The notes: generated by a model not told the origin, from the sequence alone. A DNA stretch of 64,000 nt from JAZDIU01 sp043804635 (GCA_043804635.1 JAZDIU010000056.1:7737-71736), one strand, 5' to 3'. Shown: positions 9,222 through 18,817, counted from the first letter of the stretch. Numbers and translations are program-made.

Positions 9222-9751
9222 TGTGTTATCAGATTAATGCGCTGGTTAATCTTGTACTCCTTAGTTTCCGTCGCCTTTTCAAGGCGAGAGGTTAGCTTTA
9301 ACGTCAAGAGCGGACTTATATAGCTAGCGCTGCTGGTAATATTATCACCAGGATTATAGTAGATATATGTAGCAACCAGAGTAGTTTGGTTAGCGCCACC
9401 ACCCGAATGAGTCCGCTTAAGTCTGCCGACGCCATTAGCCAGACCTTCAAAGAAATATGATGCTGAGTGATAGGTTGGGTCCCCGGCAGCATCCCATTCA
9501 GCCCAGTCTATGACCAAGAAATATGGAGGCGTTAGATTATCTGTGCTAATATTAGTTGCCATCTGAGCATCCCGGCTAATCCAGTAACCGGCATTCTCAA
9601 CTTGATTAACTACCACTACGTAGTCATTATTAATGTCGATATTCCGCATAACCTGGAAGATAGCCGCGCCGGCGGCCGTACTTGTCAGTGCCATGATGGA
9701 CACAGCAATTATCAATTCTACCAGGGTGAAACCTTTCTGGGCTGACTTCAT
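9218..9751 (-). CDS. Type IV prepilin-like protein
   Basis: A 177-residue prepilin: MKSAQKG^FTLVELIIAVSIMAL is a textbook class III signal with Gly before the cut, Phe at +1 and Glu at +5, followed by the hydrophobic assembly helix. The soluble part is about 140 residues and carries the paired tyrosines of GspJ/PilW-like minor pilins only weakly. It overlaps the next gene (ATGA) and is itself started by an ATGA overlap with the upstream prepilin, so the three minor pilin genes form a translationally coupled block. Confidence 0.88.
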   Translation of the reverse strand: MKSAQKGFTLVELIIAVSIMALTSTAAGAAIFQVMRNIDINNDYVVVVNQVENAGYWISRDAQMATNISTDNLTPPYFLVIDWAEWDAAGDPTYHSASYFFEGLANGVGRLKRTHSGGGANQTTLVATYIYYNPGDNITSSASYISPLLTLKLTSRLEKATETKEYKINQRINLITQ

Positions 9752-10140
9752 CGATTTACCTTATAACCTACTAAACTAAGTACTTCTTTACCCGAATGAT
9801 TTATAGTAATGATTATTTTTTGAACGCCGTTATCGGAGACGTGTAAAGGCTGAGCAGATATAGTTGCCGAATAGTTGGTATAATCCTTCCCGCTTGGTAT
9901 CGGAGATGGAGCATACTGAGTAGCTTCATTCACGTAACTGACATTTTTTACCCATTCCAGTTGACTTTGTGCTAAGCTTTCAGCAGTAGCCTGCTCATCA
10001 TTGATAAAGGCGGCCCTGGAGGTAGTTGCCACTCCGGTCAGAAAGACTACTGCAATCGTACCTAGAATTGCCAGCGCTACCGCCGTTTCTACAAGTGTCT
10101 GTCCTGACTCACGAATTCTTAGCTTCCCAAATTTTGACAT
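9748..10140 (-). CDS. Prepilin-like protein with G^QTLVE signal
   Basis: A 130-residue protein with basic leader, then ESG^QTLVETAVALAILG. The Gly at -1 and Glu at +5 of prepilin signals are kept, but the usual Phe/Met at +1 is Gln, as in the TadE/GspI-like sets of some Chloroflexota and Gram-positive bacteria. A beta-rich C-terminal domain follows. It is the first of three minor pilin-like genes downstream of pilC (15-base gap) and overlaps the next gene by four bases. Confidence 0.8.
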   Translation of the reverse strand: MSKFGKLRIRESGQTLVETAVALAILGTIAVVFLTGVATTSRAAFINDEQATAESLAQSQLEWVKNVSYVNEATQYAPSPIPSGKDYTNYSATISAQPLHVSDNGVQKIIITINHSGKEVLSLVGYKVNR

Positions 10141-10155
10141 TTACTTCTCTTTAAC

Positions 10156-11373
10156 CTAACCACCTATTTGACTGTACATCCCTGTCATAGCTGACATAAG
10201 TGTCACAGCAATTGTACCGACTACCAGACCCAAGAATATTGTCATTGCCGGCTGAATAAGTTCAATGATGGAGCGCATTTTATCGGCAGCTTCAGCTTCG
10301 TAACTTTGAGTTACTGCCTGCAGGGTAGTATCAAGGTTACCAGTTTCCTCGCCGACTCTAACCATCTGCACCATCATCGGCAAAAAAATCTTATTCTTTG
10401 ACATTGGTTTGGATAAACCTTCACCTCTAACCATATCACTTTGTGCCGCAGTTAGCGCCTCAACCAGCACTTTGTTATTCATCCCCTGGATGACCAGGGG
10501 CATAACATCGGTCAGGGGTAAACCGGCGCGAAAAAGTAAAGCCAGACTTCGGCAACAACGGGCAAGTTCGGTAAGATGCCTGAGTCGTCCCATCAATGGT
10601 AGTTTAAGCATTAATTTATCCCAGTTATATTTACCTCCCGGGGTTCTGACATAAATAAAGGCTGAGATACAAATGGCTAGCAGCCCTAATATGACGTAAA
10701 TACCGTGGCTTTTAGCCGCTTCGCCCAATCCAATCATAATTCTAGCTGGTGCTGGCATTTCAGCACCGAGGGCAGTATATAGTTTACCGAAAGACGGCAG
10801 AACAAAAACAATCAACAGTCCAACTACTACAATAGCCACCACGAAAGTAATCGTCGGCATCATTAGAGCGCCTTTGGTTTGCTTAGCGGCGATGGCTTCT
10901 TTTTCCATATAGTCAGCTACTTGCTTCAACACAACCTCGATATTGCCGCTTTGTTCACCGATAGCCAATAATCGACAATACATTGACGGAAATATTTTAG
11001 GATGCTTACCTAGAGATACAGATAGCTGATTTCCCCCACGAACATCAAGAAGAACTTCAGCTAAGACTTTCTTTAGAGCACGATTAGTTGCCTGCTCTCG
11101 GAGCAGGTCCAGCGAAGCGGCAATATCTGTTCCGCATTCAAGAAGCATTGCTAGCTGGCGGTAGAAAAGGACTACCTCGGACGTTTTTACCTGAAACAAT
11201 CCCGATGATGAAAGCAGTTGTTCGGCATTAAAAAGGGATACGTAACGTTTGAGGCTAATTACCTTATAACCGGTGTAGCTCAGTAGTTGAGTGGCTACCT
11301 CTTCACTAGCTGCCGACAACTTGCCTTTAACTAGCTCTCCATTTTCTTTGTAAGCGACGTATTGATAAACCAT
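10156..11373 (-). CDS. pilC: PilC/GspF-type pilus inner-membrane platform protein
   Basis: A 405-residue polytopic platform protein. It has the N-terminal VYQYVAYKENGELVKG segment and two GspF repeats, each with a cytoplasmic helical bundle and the motifs FYRQLAMLLECG and CCRSLALLFRAGLPL. Membrane helices lie near 165-195, 215-240 and 375-400. I chose the ATG at 11373, which has a GGGGA-like ribosome site about 6 bases upstream and starts exactly at the family N-terminus. A start at 11445 would add 24 unrelated residues and overlap pilB. It should recruit the PilB and PilT ATPases to the pilus base. Confidence 0.92.
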   Translation of the reverse strand: MVYQYVAYKENGELVKGKLSAASEEVATQLLSYTGYKVISLKRYVSLFNAEQLLSSSGLFQVKTSEVVLFYRQLAMLLECGTDIAASLDLLREQATNRALKKVLAEVLLDVRGGNQLSVSLGKHPKIFPSMYCRLLAIGEQSGNIEVVLKQVADYMEKEAIAAKQTKGALMMPTITFVVAIVVVGLLIVFVLPSFGKLYTALGAEMPAPARIMIGLGEAAKSHGIYVILGLLAICISAFIYVRTPGGKYNWDKLMLKLPLMGRLRHLTELARCCRSLALLFRAGLPLTDVMPLVIQGMNNKVLVEALTAAQSDMVRGEGLSKPMSKNKIFLPMMVQMVRVGEETGNLDTTLQAVTQSYEAEAADKMRSIIELIQPAMTIFLGLVVGTIAVTLMSAMTGMYSQIGG

Positions 11374-11410
11374 ATTTATTCCCCAAAATTTTGCTATCGT
11401 GAACTCATTA

Positions 11411-12934
11411 CTAATCGACTGAGAATGCTTTACACAAGACTTCATCAGGGGTAGTGATGTCTGCCTTTACTTTTAACATACCTTCTTTGATTAAAGGCAT
11501 CATTCCTTCTTTCATTGCTTGGTTTCGTAATTCTGTTGCGGAAGCACCATTAAGTACCATTGCCCTGATTTCTTCACTTACCCGCAATATTTCGTAAAGC
11601 CCGGTCCGTCCCTGATAGCCAGTATAGGCACACGACTTACAACCCCTGCCGCTTAGAAATTGGCTCCGCTCCTCGCCCGTTTGCCTGACGTAAGCTATAT
11701 GGTCTGACACCGACACATCAACCGGCTCAGCACATTCAGGACAAATCTTCCGGACCATCCGTTGTGCCACTACCCCGATAAGAGCTGAAGCTACTAGAAA
11801 CCGCTCAATGCCCAAGTCGAGAAGGCGAAAGACAACACCAACCGCCTCATTGGCATGAATCGAGGAAAGGACCAGATGACCGGTTAGGGCAGCTTGGACA
11901 GCAATACCCGCTGTTTCGGCATCTCGTATTTCACCGATTAATATTACATTGGGGTCGAGGCGTAGTATGGACCTGAGCCCGCTGGCAAAGGTAAGGCCGG
12001 CTCGAGGGTTAACTTGAATCTGATTAATCTTTTTAAAATGATATTCGACCGGGTCCTCTACAGTGATAACATTTCTTCCAGTCAAGTCGAGGGTGTTGAT
12101 TGAAGCATAGAGAGTAGTAGTTTTACCGGAACCGGTGGGACCGCAGAGCAAAATCATTCCGTGGGGAACCTTCAGCATCGCTTCATATTTTGCCAGACCT
12201 TCCGATAGAAAGCCTAACTGAGACAAAGTCATTAGCGTCCTTGCTTTATAGAGAAGCCGCAACGCTGCCATCTCACCGTAAACAGTAGGTATGATGCCGA
12301 CGCGAATATCCATTTTTTCCTGGCGGCCTTTGGGGGTAATTGAAAATTGACCGTCTTGGGGACGGAGATGGTCAGCAATATTCATACCAGCCAGGATTTT
12401 AATGCGGGAAATTAGGGGGTTGGCTGTTCCCAAAGGCAGAGTAAGAGCCTCATGAAGGGTGCCATCAATTCTATAGCGTACTCGTAAATTTTCTTCTTGA
12501 GGTTGAATATGAACGTCAGAAGCACCTGCTTTAACTGCTTCATCTATAATGAGTGCCAATGCTCTAACGATAGGTGCATCGTTTACGGATACTGTTTGGA
12601 CTCGTTCTTCGGATACTTCAGAAGGTAAAGGAATATTAGAAATCTGTTTTTCTATTTCGTCATAGGAACGATAATTGAAATCGATGGCTTCTTGGACTTC
12701 CTGAGCGGTAGCCGCTTCAGGTTCTATAGTCATATGGGTTGTTGCTTCAAGAGCTTCTAGCGCTATTAAATCAGCCGGATTAGCCATAGCCACCTGAAGG
12801 ACATTGTTCTTGATTTCAAGGGGTATGGCATTCCATTTACGGGCTAATGTTTCCGGAATCAATCGGATTGCTTGCGGGTCAATTAAATGTTTCCGCAGCT
12901 TGAGCTGTTCTTTATTAGAGGAAATTTCCGCCAT
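11411..12934 (-). CDS. pilB: PilB/GspE-type pilus extension ATPase
   Basis: A 507-residue assembly ATPase. The N-terminal MshEN-like domain (about 1-90) is where PilB-type proteins of other species bind c-di-GMP, which fits the diguanylate cyclase and HD-GYP genes nearby. The core has Walker A GPTGSGKTTT, the Asp box TVEDPVEY, Walker B VILIGEIRD, and the His box SSIHANEA. A tetracysteine zinc site follows (CPEC and CKSC). It is the first gene of the pilus operon, 50 bases after a strong promoter-like sequence. Confidence 0.93.
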   Translation of the reverse strand: MAEISSNKEQLKLRKHLIDPQAIRLIPETLARKWNAIPLEIKNNVLQVAMANPADLIALEALEATTHMTIEPEAATAQEVQEAIDFNYRSYDEIEKQISNIPLPSEVSEERVQTVSVNDAPIVRALALIIDEAVKAGASDVHIQPQEENLRVRYRIDGTLHEALTLPLGTANPLISRIKILAGMNIADHLRPQDGQFSITPKGRQEKMDIRVGIIPTVYGEMAALRLLYKARTLMTLSQLGFLSEGLAKYEAMLKVPHGMILLCGPTGSGKTTTLYASINTLDLTGRNVITVEDPVEYHFKKINQIQVNPRAGLTFASGLRSILRLDPNVILIGEIRDAETAGIAVQAALTGHLVLSSIHANEAVGVVFRLLDLGIERFLVASALIGVVAQRMVRKICPECAEPVDVSVSDHIAYVRQTGEERSQFLSGRGCKSCAYTGYQGRTGLYEILRVSEEIRAMVLNGASATELRNQAMKEGMMPLIKEGMLKVKADITTPDEVLCKAFSVD

Positions 12935-12984
12935 ATTCGTCCGCCCATCTCCTCGAGTGCAAAGACGTATGTCTGACTTGCCAG

Positions 12985-13013
12985 ATTATACTGCTTGTGT
13001 AAGCACGAGTCAA
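12985..13013 (-). promoter_or_regulatory. Sigma-70 type promoter of the pilus operon
   Basis: On the minus strand TTGACT and TATAAT are separated by exactly 17 bases. The predicted transcript start lies about 44 bases before the pilB ATG. Confidence 0.75.
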
Positions 13014-13070
13014 TGACCTGAAGGGCTACTTATTATTAATCACTTGGCTCACTTTTTCTAAACAATGACC

Positions 13071-13099
13071 TTGAGCCACAATCAGGCTTATGTTAGTAT
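13071..13099 (+). promoter_or_regulatory. Possible promoter of the membrane-sensor unit
   Basis: TTGAGC and TAGTAT are spaced 17 bases apart, ending 18 bases before the ATG at 13118. The match is moderate (4 of 6 in each box). With the pilus promoter it makes the 12935-13117 gap a divergent regulatory region. Confidence 0.4.
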
Positions 13100-13117
13100 T
13101 CTATCGGAAAGGTAGGT

Positions 13118-13990
13118 ATGAATGTTAGCCGCTTTTTAAAAATTACCTTACCGGTTGTTGCCATACCGGCATTGATAGCCATTCTCCTGCCGGATAATGT
13201 CTGGTCGACTTATGTAGATATAATCGAGCCGTTATCTCTTTTCATCGGCTCGCTACTTGCATTATATGTGGCGTTCTCGTACCGAAAGGAGCTAAGAGCC
13301 GCCTTCCTTTTTCTTTCCGCCTTTTTATTTATCTATATGTTAGCAATCATCTTTTTCTTATCTTTTTCCCCTATTCTGCTACCTTACCTTAGACCTCATC
13401 TAAATGAGACCGAGCTTTTTTCTTTGATTCAATCCGTACAGTTCGTCAACTATGCCATGCTTTTTTTATTTTGTATTAACATCCTCAAAGTGGTGGATAT
13501 AACTAAGTTGAATAGAACTGGATGGCTTCTTTTTATCTTTGCCGCGATTTATTGTATTGTTGCGGCAGTATATCCAATGTTGGATTTAATTAAAGGCGTC
13601 TCAAGTATTGGGCCGTCTGAGATTGCATACCTTATAATACGGATACTCGATGCGGCTCTAATAATCATACTTACTCCTGTGCTCTGGCTATATGTTCAAT
13701 ATTTAAGATCGCAGCAGCGGCAAAGTTTAACCTTCACTGTTGTCATCTTTGGCATTGTGTGTGCCACTGTGTTCGACTATCTCTTCGAGTTAATTATAGC
13801 GATCTTCCCGAAGTTGCTGAGTCAAGATTCGCCTCTGTTAGCTACCCTCCCTGAGACGCTATTTATTTACGGGTACTTGATTATTGCGGTCGGGCTTTAT
13901 GCTCACCGAAAGCAAGATGACTGGGGTTACGATGTCATCGATAGGACGATGGCTGGTGAATTAAAGCTGGTGGATGTAGATGATAGATAA
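13118..13990 (+). CDS. Polytopic membrane protein, putative sensor
   Basis: A 290-residue protein with about eight hydrophobic helices spread along residues 8-270 and a short charged cytoplasmic tail (HRKQDDWGYDVIDR...). No catalytic motif is seen and I do not recognise the family; the layout resembles the membrane sensory domains that precede kinases. AAAGGTAGGT precedes the ATG as ribosome site. It overlaps the V4R gene by 11 bases and is followed by an HD-GYP regulator, so the three are probably one signalling unit with this protein as the membrane input. That role is inference. Confidence 0.7.
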   Translation: MNVSRFLKITLPVVAIPALIAILLPDNVWSTYVDIIEPLSLFIGSLLALYVAFSYRKELRAAFLFLSAFLFIYMLAIIFFLSFSPILLPYLRPHLNETELFSLIQSVQFVNYAMLFLFCINILKVVDITKLNRTGWLLFIFAAIYCIVAAVYPMLDLIKGVSSIGPSEIAYLIIRILDAALIIILTPVLWLYVQYLRSQQRQSLTFTVVIFGIVCATVFDYLFELIIAIFPKLLSQDSPLLATLPETLFIYGYLIIAVGLYAHRKQDDWGYDVIDRTMAGELKLVDVDDR

Positions 13991-15098
13991 AATTATCGAC
14001 CAGGCATGGGCATCTCTATTGGCTAGCCTGTTGAAAAAGCAGAATGCACTCCGCCCGGAGATGGGTGAAGAGATTAATCTCTTTGTTCCACAATCGAGAT
14101 TATTATCTCTGGCTTACTCCAATCCGGGCATTTGTAAACTGATTTACCAGGCGGCTAAGACATCAGCAAGAAGGAATGCCAACCTTATAGTAAGAAAATT
14201 AGGTATGCCCCCGGATTATTTTTGGAAATTCGAATTCTGGCCAAAGGCTAGAGCTTTTACCAATCTCGGCAAGATAGTAAATAAGGTATTCTCTTCGATG
14301 ATGAGTCAGGCTAAAGAAGGAAATTTCGAAATTCTCGACCTTGATATCGACCCACTCAGAATCAGCACTAACTTTTCCGACTGTGTTGAGTGTGCTGGTA
14401 TAAGCGGTTTTCAACAGGGGATATGTTACTATCACGCGGGAGTTTTTTCTGGAATTATCTCCGGATTGATAAATCGTGACCTGGATGGTTTTGAAACTAG
14501 CTGCCGGGCAAGCGGCGGTAGTTCTTGTGCTCTTACGCTTGGTGATAAGACAGAAGAATTCATAAAGACTGGAATGGATAGATACCTATCTCCGGCAGAT
14601 ATGAATACGGATTTAGCATCACGCCTGGAAAAAACTTTCCTTAATCTTCCAGTACGTGCCCTACTTGGTAGTCAGGTGAATATCAATTACCTCAAGTTAG
14701 TCCTGGCATGTGCTTTGCTTGCAGACCCGCAAAGTTATGCTACCTCTCATTTTACTGTGGGGACTGAACTTGCGCATAAACTAGCTCCGGTTTTGGCTAG
14801 ATTCTATAAGCATGAGGGATTGCAAGCCATTAGTGACTATTATTCTCAATTGGATGAATTTAAACTTAATGTTAAAAAAAATGATGCCGCGTTGGAATTA
14901 ATAATTAAGGAATGTGCCGAATTGGCAGGAGACGTTAAAGTCATCGAAATGCTCTCTTTTACGCTCGGAGAACTTCAGGTATTAATATCAGAATTTTCTA
15001 AGACTGAAATGAACATCGTTGAAAGTCGTTTTGAGGGTAATAAATTACTTTTGACTTTAATGGGAAGTAACGAAGCAGGTTTTCTTTTAGATAGGTGA
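13980..15098 (+). CDS. V4R-domain protein
   Basis: A 372-residue soluble protein. Residues about 85-195 match the V4R (4-vinyl reductase) small-ligand-binding domain: hydrophobic core followed by FETSCRASGGSSCALTLG with the conserved cysteines of the family, plus CVECAG upstream. The C-terminal half is helical with no recognised domain. V4R domains act as ligand or metal sensors in bacteria (for example in sigma-54 activators for aromatics) and in archaeal and TRAPP-related proteins. The ATG lies within the end of the preceding membrane-protein gene, and the HD-GYP gene starts 7 bases after this one, so translation is likely coupled. Confidence 0.75.
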   Translation: MIDKIIDQAWASLLASLLKKQNALRPEMGEEINLFVPQSRLLSLAYSNPGICKLIYQAAKTSARRNANLIVRKLGMPPDYFWKFEFWPKARAFTNLGKIVNKVFSSMMSQAKEGNFEILDLDIDPLRISTNFSDCVECAGISGFQQGICYYHAGVFSGIISGLINRDLDGFETSCRASGGSSCALTLGDKTEEFIKTGMDRYLSPADMNTDLASRLEKTFLNLPVRALLGSQVNINYLKLVLACALLADPQSYATSHFTVGTELAHKLAPVLARFYKHEGLQAISDYYSQLDEFKLNVKKNDAALELIIKECAELAGDVKVIEMLSFTLGELQVLISEFSKTEMNIVESRFEGNKLLLTLMGSNEAGFLLDR

Positions 15099-15104
15099 AA
15101 AAAC

Positions 15105-16226
15105 ATGGCTGATAAAAAAGCCAGGATACTGGTTGTCGATAATAAAGAAGATAGTCTACGCAGTACTGAGGGGATGTTACTCTCTTTGGGCTTTCAAGTT
15201 GTCACGGCACATAACAGCAAAGAGGCATTGGAGAAAGTAACGCAAAACCCGACTAACGTGGTATTACTCGACGATGCCCTTATATCTGGAACAAATGGAT
15301 TTGAAATGGTCAGGAAGCTAAAAAGGAACGCAGTAAGTGCAGTCGTTCCGATAGTTCTAATGATTTCTCAAGCAAATCTCGAAGACCGGCAAAAGGCGCT
15401 GGCAGTAGGTGTAGATGATTTCTTAAACAAGCCCATCGACAAATCAGAGTTGCAGGCAAGGCTAAATTGCCTGCTTAAGGTCAATGCCTATAACGTGCGG
15501 ATGCTCGACCTTTCAAGAGAGGTGGAGGCTGAGGTTGCTAAAAGGACCGAATCTCTGCAAAAAGCATTAGAGAAAATAAAGATAGCCTCTCTGGATACGG
15601 TTTATCGGCTTTCTCGTGCGGCTGAATATAAGGATGAAGATACGGGAGCCCATGTCCAGCGAATGAGTCACTATTCCAGTGCGATTGCCCGTGCAGCAGG
15701 TTACGATGATGAATTTGTAGAAAATATTCTCTGGGCAGCCCCTATGCATGATATAGGTAAGATTGGCATACCCGACCGTATTCTTCAAAAACCGGGTAAG
15801 TTAGATACCGATGAATGGGCAATTATGAAACAGCACACTACTATCGGGGTTGAGATTCTAAAAGATGCCAGTGCCGATTTTATCAAGCTGGCGGGGATTA
15901 TTGCCTACAACCACCATGAGAAATGGGATGGCAGTGGTTACCCCCAGGAACTCAAAGGCACAGATATTCCAATCGCTGGACGCATCGTGGCGCTGGCTGA
16001 TGTTTTTGATGCCCTGACCTCCGACCGGGTTTACCGACCGGCTGTGCCGCTCGAAAAGGCTTTAGCCATTATTAAAGAAGGGCAAGGAAGCCATTTCGAT
16101 CCGGCGTTAGTGGATACATTCGTATCTATTAAAGACGAAATAGTAAGAGAACTTAACTGGTGGAAGTTTCTTACTATAGATGCTAGCTCTTCCGAATCAG
16201 GATTGTCAGACCTTTTCAAAGACTAG
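15105..16226 (+). CDS. Response regulator with HD-GYP phosphodiesterase domain
   Basis: A 373-residue RpfG-like protein predicted to hydrolyse cyclic di-GMP. The receiver domain (1-120) has VVDNKED, an Asp in VVLLDDALIS and the Lys in FLNKPID. After a linker helix (about 130-160) the HD-GYP domain carries MHDIGKIGIPDRIL, YNHHEKWDGSGYP and the trailing GRIVALADVFDALTSDRVYR. All catalytic signatures are intact. It ends the three-gene sensor unit; together with the GGDEF protein at 3066-4562 it gives the window both a maker and a breaker of c-di-GMP on either side of the pilus operon. Confidence 0.93.
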   Translation: MADKKARILVVDNKEDSLRSTEGMLLSLGFQVVTAHNSKEALEKVTQNPTNVVLLDDALISGTNGFEMVRKLKRNAVSAVVPIVLMISQANLEDRQKALAVGVDDFLNKPIDKSELQARLNCLLKVNAYNVRMLDLSREVEAEVAKRTESLQKALEKIKIASLDTVYRLSRAAEYKDEDTGAHVQRMSHYSSAIARAAGYDDEFVENILWAAPMHDIGKIGIPDRILQKPGKLDTDEWAIMKQHTTIGVEILKDASADFIKLAGIIAYNHHEKWDGSGYPQELKGTDIPIAGRIVALADVFDALTSDRVYRPAVPLEKALAIIKEGQGSHFDPALVDTFVSIKDEIVRELNWWKFLTIDASSSESGLSDLFKD

Positions 16227-16253
16227 AAGTGTTCGGTTTTTGCTGCCTTTTTA

Positions 16254-16535
16254 CTATGCTTTAGCGGCAGGTTTTTGCGCAACATTCAATTTCTTCATAA
16301 GTCTCGATTTACGCCGAGCGGCATTATTAGAATGAATGGTTCCTTTTTCAGACGCTTTGTCTAAAGAACTGATAGCTGTCTTTACTGCTTGCAGAGCCTG
16401 CTCAAGCTCACCCGAAGCTATAAGTTTTTCCGCTTTAGTTAAATCGGTTTTGCAACGGCTGCGATAAGCCTTATTATGAGTTTGCCGCTTTACGGCTTTA
16501 CGCATCTCCCTTTTGGCTGATTTGGTGATTGGCAA
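16254..16535 (-). CDS. rpsT: 30S ribosomal protein S20
   Basis: A 93-residue basic helical protein with the S20 pattern: MPITKSAKREMRKAVKRQ at the start, SLDKASEKGTIHSNNAARRKSRLMKKL at the conserved core. It binds 16S rRNA early in 30S assembly. The start is TTG at 16535, supported by an AGGAGG seven bases upstream that overlaps the stop of rsh, so it is translationally linked to rsh. It converges with the HD-GYP gene. Confidence 0.95.
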   Translation of the reverse strand: MPITKSAKREMRKAVKRQTHNKAYRSRCKTDLTKAEKLIASGELEQALQAVKTAISSLDKASEKGTIHSNNAARRKSRLMKKLNVAQKPAAKA

Positions 16536-16546
16536 AATTCTACCTC

Positions 16547-18757
16547 CTAATTGTTATTATCTTGTATTTGAGCGGCGCTGGGGCTGGATTTAACCGGCGT
16601 TCCACCGTCTATGCGTGTAGCATTAATCACTCCTCGCACTCCCTCAATCTTGGTTAGAACCCGACTCAGTTGTGCCAGGTTTTTAGTTTCCAGAATGAGA
16701 AAAATTGAGGTTGTTTGGTCGTTGTTATTGGTTAAACTTATCCCCGCAATATTAATCTTTTCTTCAGCTATCAGAGTTGAAATATCGCTCATTAATCCGA
16801 CCCGGTCCCAGGCTTGCACCTGAATCTTAACAGGGTAAAGTAAATCGGCATCTCCCCATTCTACAGAGATTAGTCTTTCCTTTTCATCTTCGTGAATTAT
16901 ATTGTAGCAGTCCTGGCGATGAATAGCTACTCCCCTACTTCGGGTAACGTATCCGATAATGCTGTCGCCGGGAACGGGATGGCAGCATTGGGCTAGATGT
17001 GTAAGTAAGCTACCAACCCCGCGGACTTTAATAGCTGAGAGCGGTGGCTTAGGTGGCGTAACTTCAACTATCTTGGGTTGCTGCTGCTGAACGGCTAACT
17101 TCATAGCGATTTGATGAGCACTGATGCCACCATAGCCGATAGCCGCGTAAAAGTCATCGAGGTTGTCGTAATTAAAGGTTTTGGCCACCTTCTCCCTTTC
17201 GGTCAGACTCAAACCCAACTGCCTTAATGCTTTTTCTAAGAGTTCTCGCCCGCGTTCTATATTTTCCGTCTTTTCCAGTTTCTTGAACCACGAGCCTATC
17301 TTTTCTCTAGCATGGGAGGTCTTGATATAACCTAGGACAGGGTTCAGCCAGTCCCGGCTTGGTCCCTTATTTACCTTTGTCGTCATAATTTCAACCAGGT
17401 CGCCGTTGCTGAGTTGATAGTTGAGAGGTACCAAGCGTCCATTAACTTTCGCCCCAATGCAGCGGTGCCCCAGGTCTGTGTGAATACGATAGGCGAAATC
17501 GATAGGCGTAGAGCCTTTCGGCATATCCTTTATCTCACCCTTCGGAGTAAACACAAAAACCTGGTCGTCGAATATATCTGTCTTAACTGTTTCCAGGAAT
17601 TCTTCGGCCCCGCTTAGCTCCCGGTGCCAATCGATCAACTGGCGCAGCCAAGCTAGTCTCTCCTCGAAGCGTAAATCCTTCTTATCGCCTTCTTTGTACC
17701 GCCAGTGAGCGGCTATACCAAATTCAGCGACACGGTGCATTTCGTAAGTCCGGATTTGAATTTCCAGGGGTGTTGTGCTCTGGCACACTACCGTGGTATG
17801 CAGGGATTGATAGCCGTTAGGCTTTGGATTAGCGATAAAATCATCAAACTGGTCGGGAAGCGGATGCCACAAGCCATGGATAATGCCTAAAGCGTTATAA
17901 CAGTCGGACACAGTATTAACCAGGACACGGAGAGCAAGAAGGTCATATATATCATTGAAATCTTTACCAAGATTAGCGTATTTCTGAATTTTCTGGTTCA
18001 CGCTATAAATATGTTTCGCCCTGCCAGAAATCTCGGCTTTTAAGCCGACAGATTCGAACTCCTTATTCAATATTTGAATCGCCTGGTTTATGAAATTTTC
18101 CCTCTCAACTCGCCGGCTAGCAATCAACTTAGCGATGTGGATGTACTTTTTGGGTTCCATGTAAGAGAAGGCTAAATCCTCCAATTGCCACTTTAATTCC
18201 CACACCCCGAGGCGATGAGCTAAGGGGGCATATATTTCCATAGTCTCACGAGCGATGCTCTGCTGTTTATCCTCAGATAGTGCCTTGAGAGTCTTCATAT
18301 TGTGGAGTCGGTCAGCCAGCTTGATAAATACAACACGCAGGTCTTCTGCCATCGCTAAAAGCATTTTCCTGAGATTCTCTGCCTGGATTTCCCGGCGCGC
18401 GGCGTCGGCTTTTCCCCTTATTTCCCCGGGGACTCTCTGTGTAAGCTTGTCTAACTTAGTGGTGCCGTCAACCAGTTTGGCTATCTCGACACCAAACTTG
18501 GCTTCAATCTCAGGAAGGGGTATTCCGCAATCTTCAGTAACATCGTGCAATAGAGCGGCTACCAGAGAGCCAGCATCGAGCTGGAGTTCAGCTAATGTCA
18601 AAGCTACTGCCACTGGGTGCTCCAAAAAGGGTCCGCCAGATTTGCGCACTTGACCCTCGTGGGCTTTCATTGCAAAATTGTAAGCACTTTCAATGGCAGG
18701 TATCTTCTCTGCTGGAAGATACTGCCGGGCTTTTTCGATAAGCTGATTGTAACTCAT
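16547..18757 (-). CDS. Bifunctional (p)ppGpp synthetase/hydrolase (RelA/SpoT)
   Basis: A 736-residue long RSH protein. The hydrolase domain has HPVAVAL and HDVTEDCG (HD and ED catalytic residues kept), the synthetase domain has ALRVLV, FIANPKPNGYQSLHTTVV, the TGS domain reads VFVFTPKGEIKDMPKGSTPIDFAYRIHTDLGHRC, and a zinc-finger/CC region with LAQCCHPVPGD is followed by a C-terminal ACT domain (about 640-720). With both active sites intact it should set the alarmone level during starvation. It is driven by a well-formed promoter about 30 bases upstream and is co-transcribed with rpsT. Confidence 0.95.
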   Translation of the reverse strand: MSYNQLIEKARQYLPAEKIPAIESAYNFAMKAHEGQVRKSGGPFLEHPVAVALTLAELQLDAGSLVAALLHDVTEDCGIPLPEIEAKFGVEIAKLVDGTTKLDKLTQRVPGEIRGKADAARREIQAENLRKMLLAMAEDLRVVFIKLADRLHNMKTLKALSEDKQQSIARETMEIYAPLAHRLGVWELKWQLEDLAFSYMEPKKYIHIAKLIASRRVERENFINQAIQILNKEFESVGLKAEISGRAKHIYSVNQKIQKYANLGKDFNDIYDLLALRVLVNTVSDCYNALGIIHGLWHPLPDQFDDFIANPKPNGYQSLHTTVVCQSTTPLEIQIRTYEMHRVAEFGIAAHWRYKEGDKKDLRFEERLAWLRQLIDWHRELSGAEEFLETVKTDIFDDQVFVFTPKGEIKDMPKGSTPIDFAYRIHTDLGHRCIGAKVNGRLVPLNYQLSNGDLVEIMTTKVNKGPSRDWLNPVLGYIKTSHAREKIGSWFKKLEKTENIERGRELLEKALRQLGLSLTEREKVAKTFNYDNLDDFYAAIGYGGISAHQIAMKLAVQQQQPKIVEVTPPKPPLSAIKVRGVGSLLTHLAQCCHPVPGDSIIGYVTRSRGVAIHRQDCYNIIHEDEKERLISVEWGDADLLYPVKIQVQAWDRVGLMSDISTLIAEEKINIAGISLTNNNDQTTSIFLILETKNLAQLSRVLTKIEGVRGVINATRIDGGTPVKSSPSAAQIQDNNN

Positions 18758-18788
18758 AACGGACCCAAATATAGTTGTTCTAAATCAA

Positions 18789-18817
18789 AGTATAGCGCCA
18801 GTTGATTTAGGTGTAAA
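18789..18817 (-). promoter_or_regulatory. Sigma-70 type promoter of rsh-rpsT
   Basis: On the minus strand TTTACA and TATACT are separated by 17 bases, giving a leader of about 25 bases before the rsh ATG at 18757. Confidence 0.65.
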
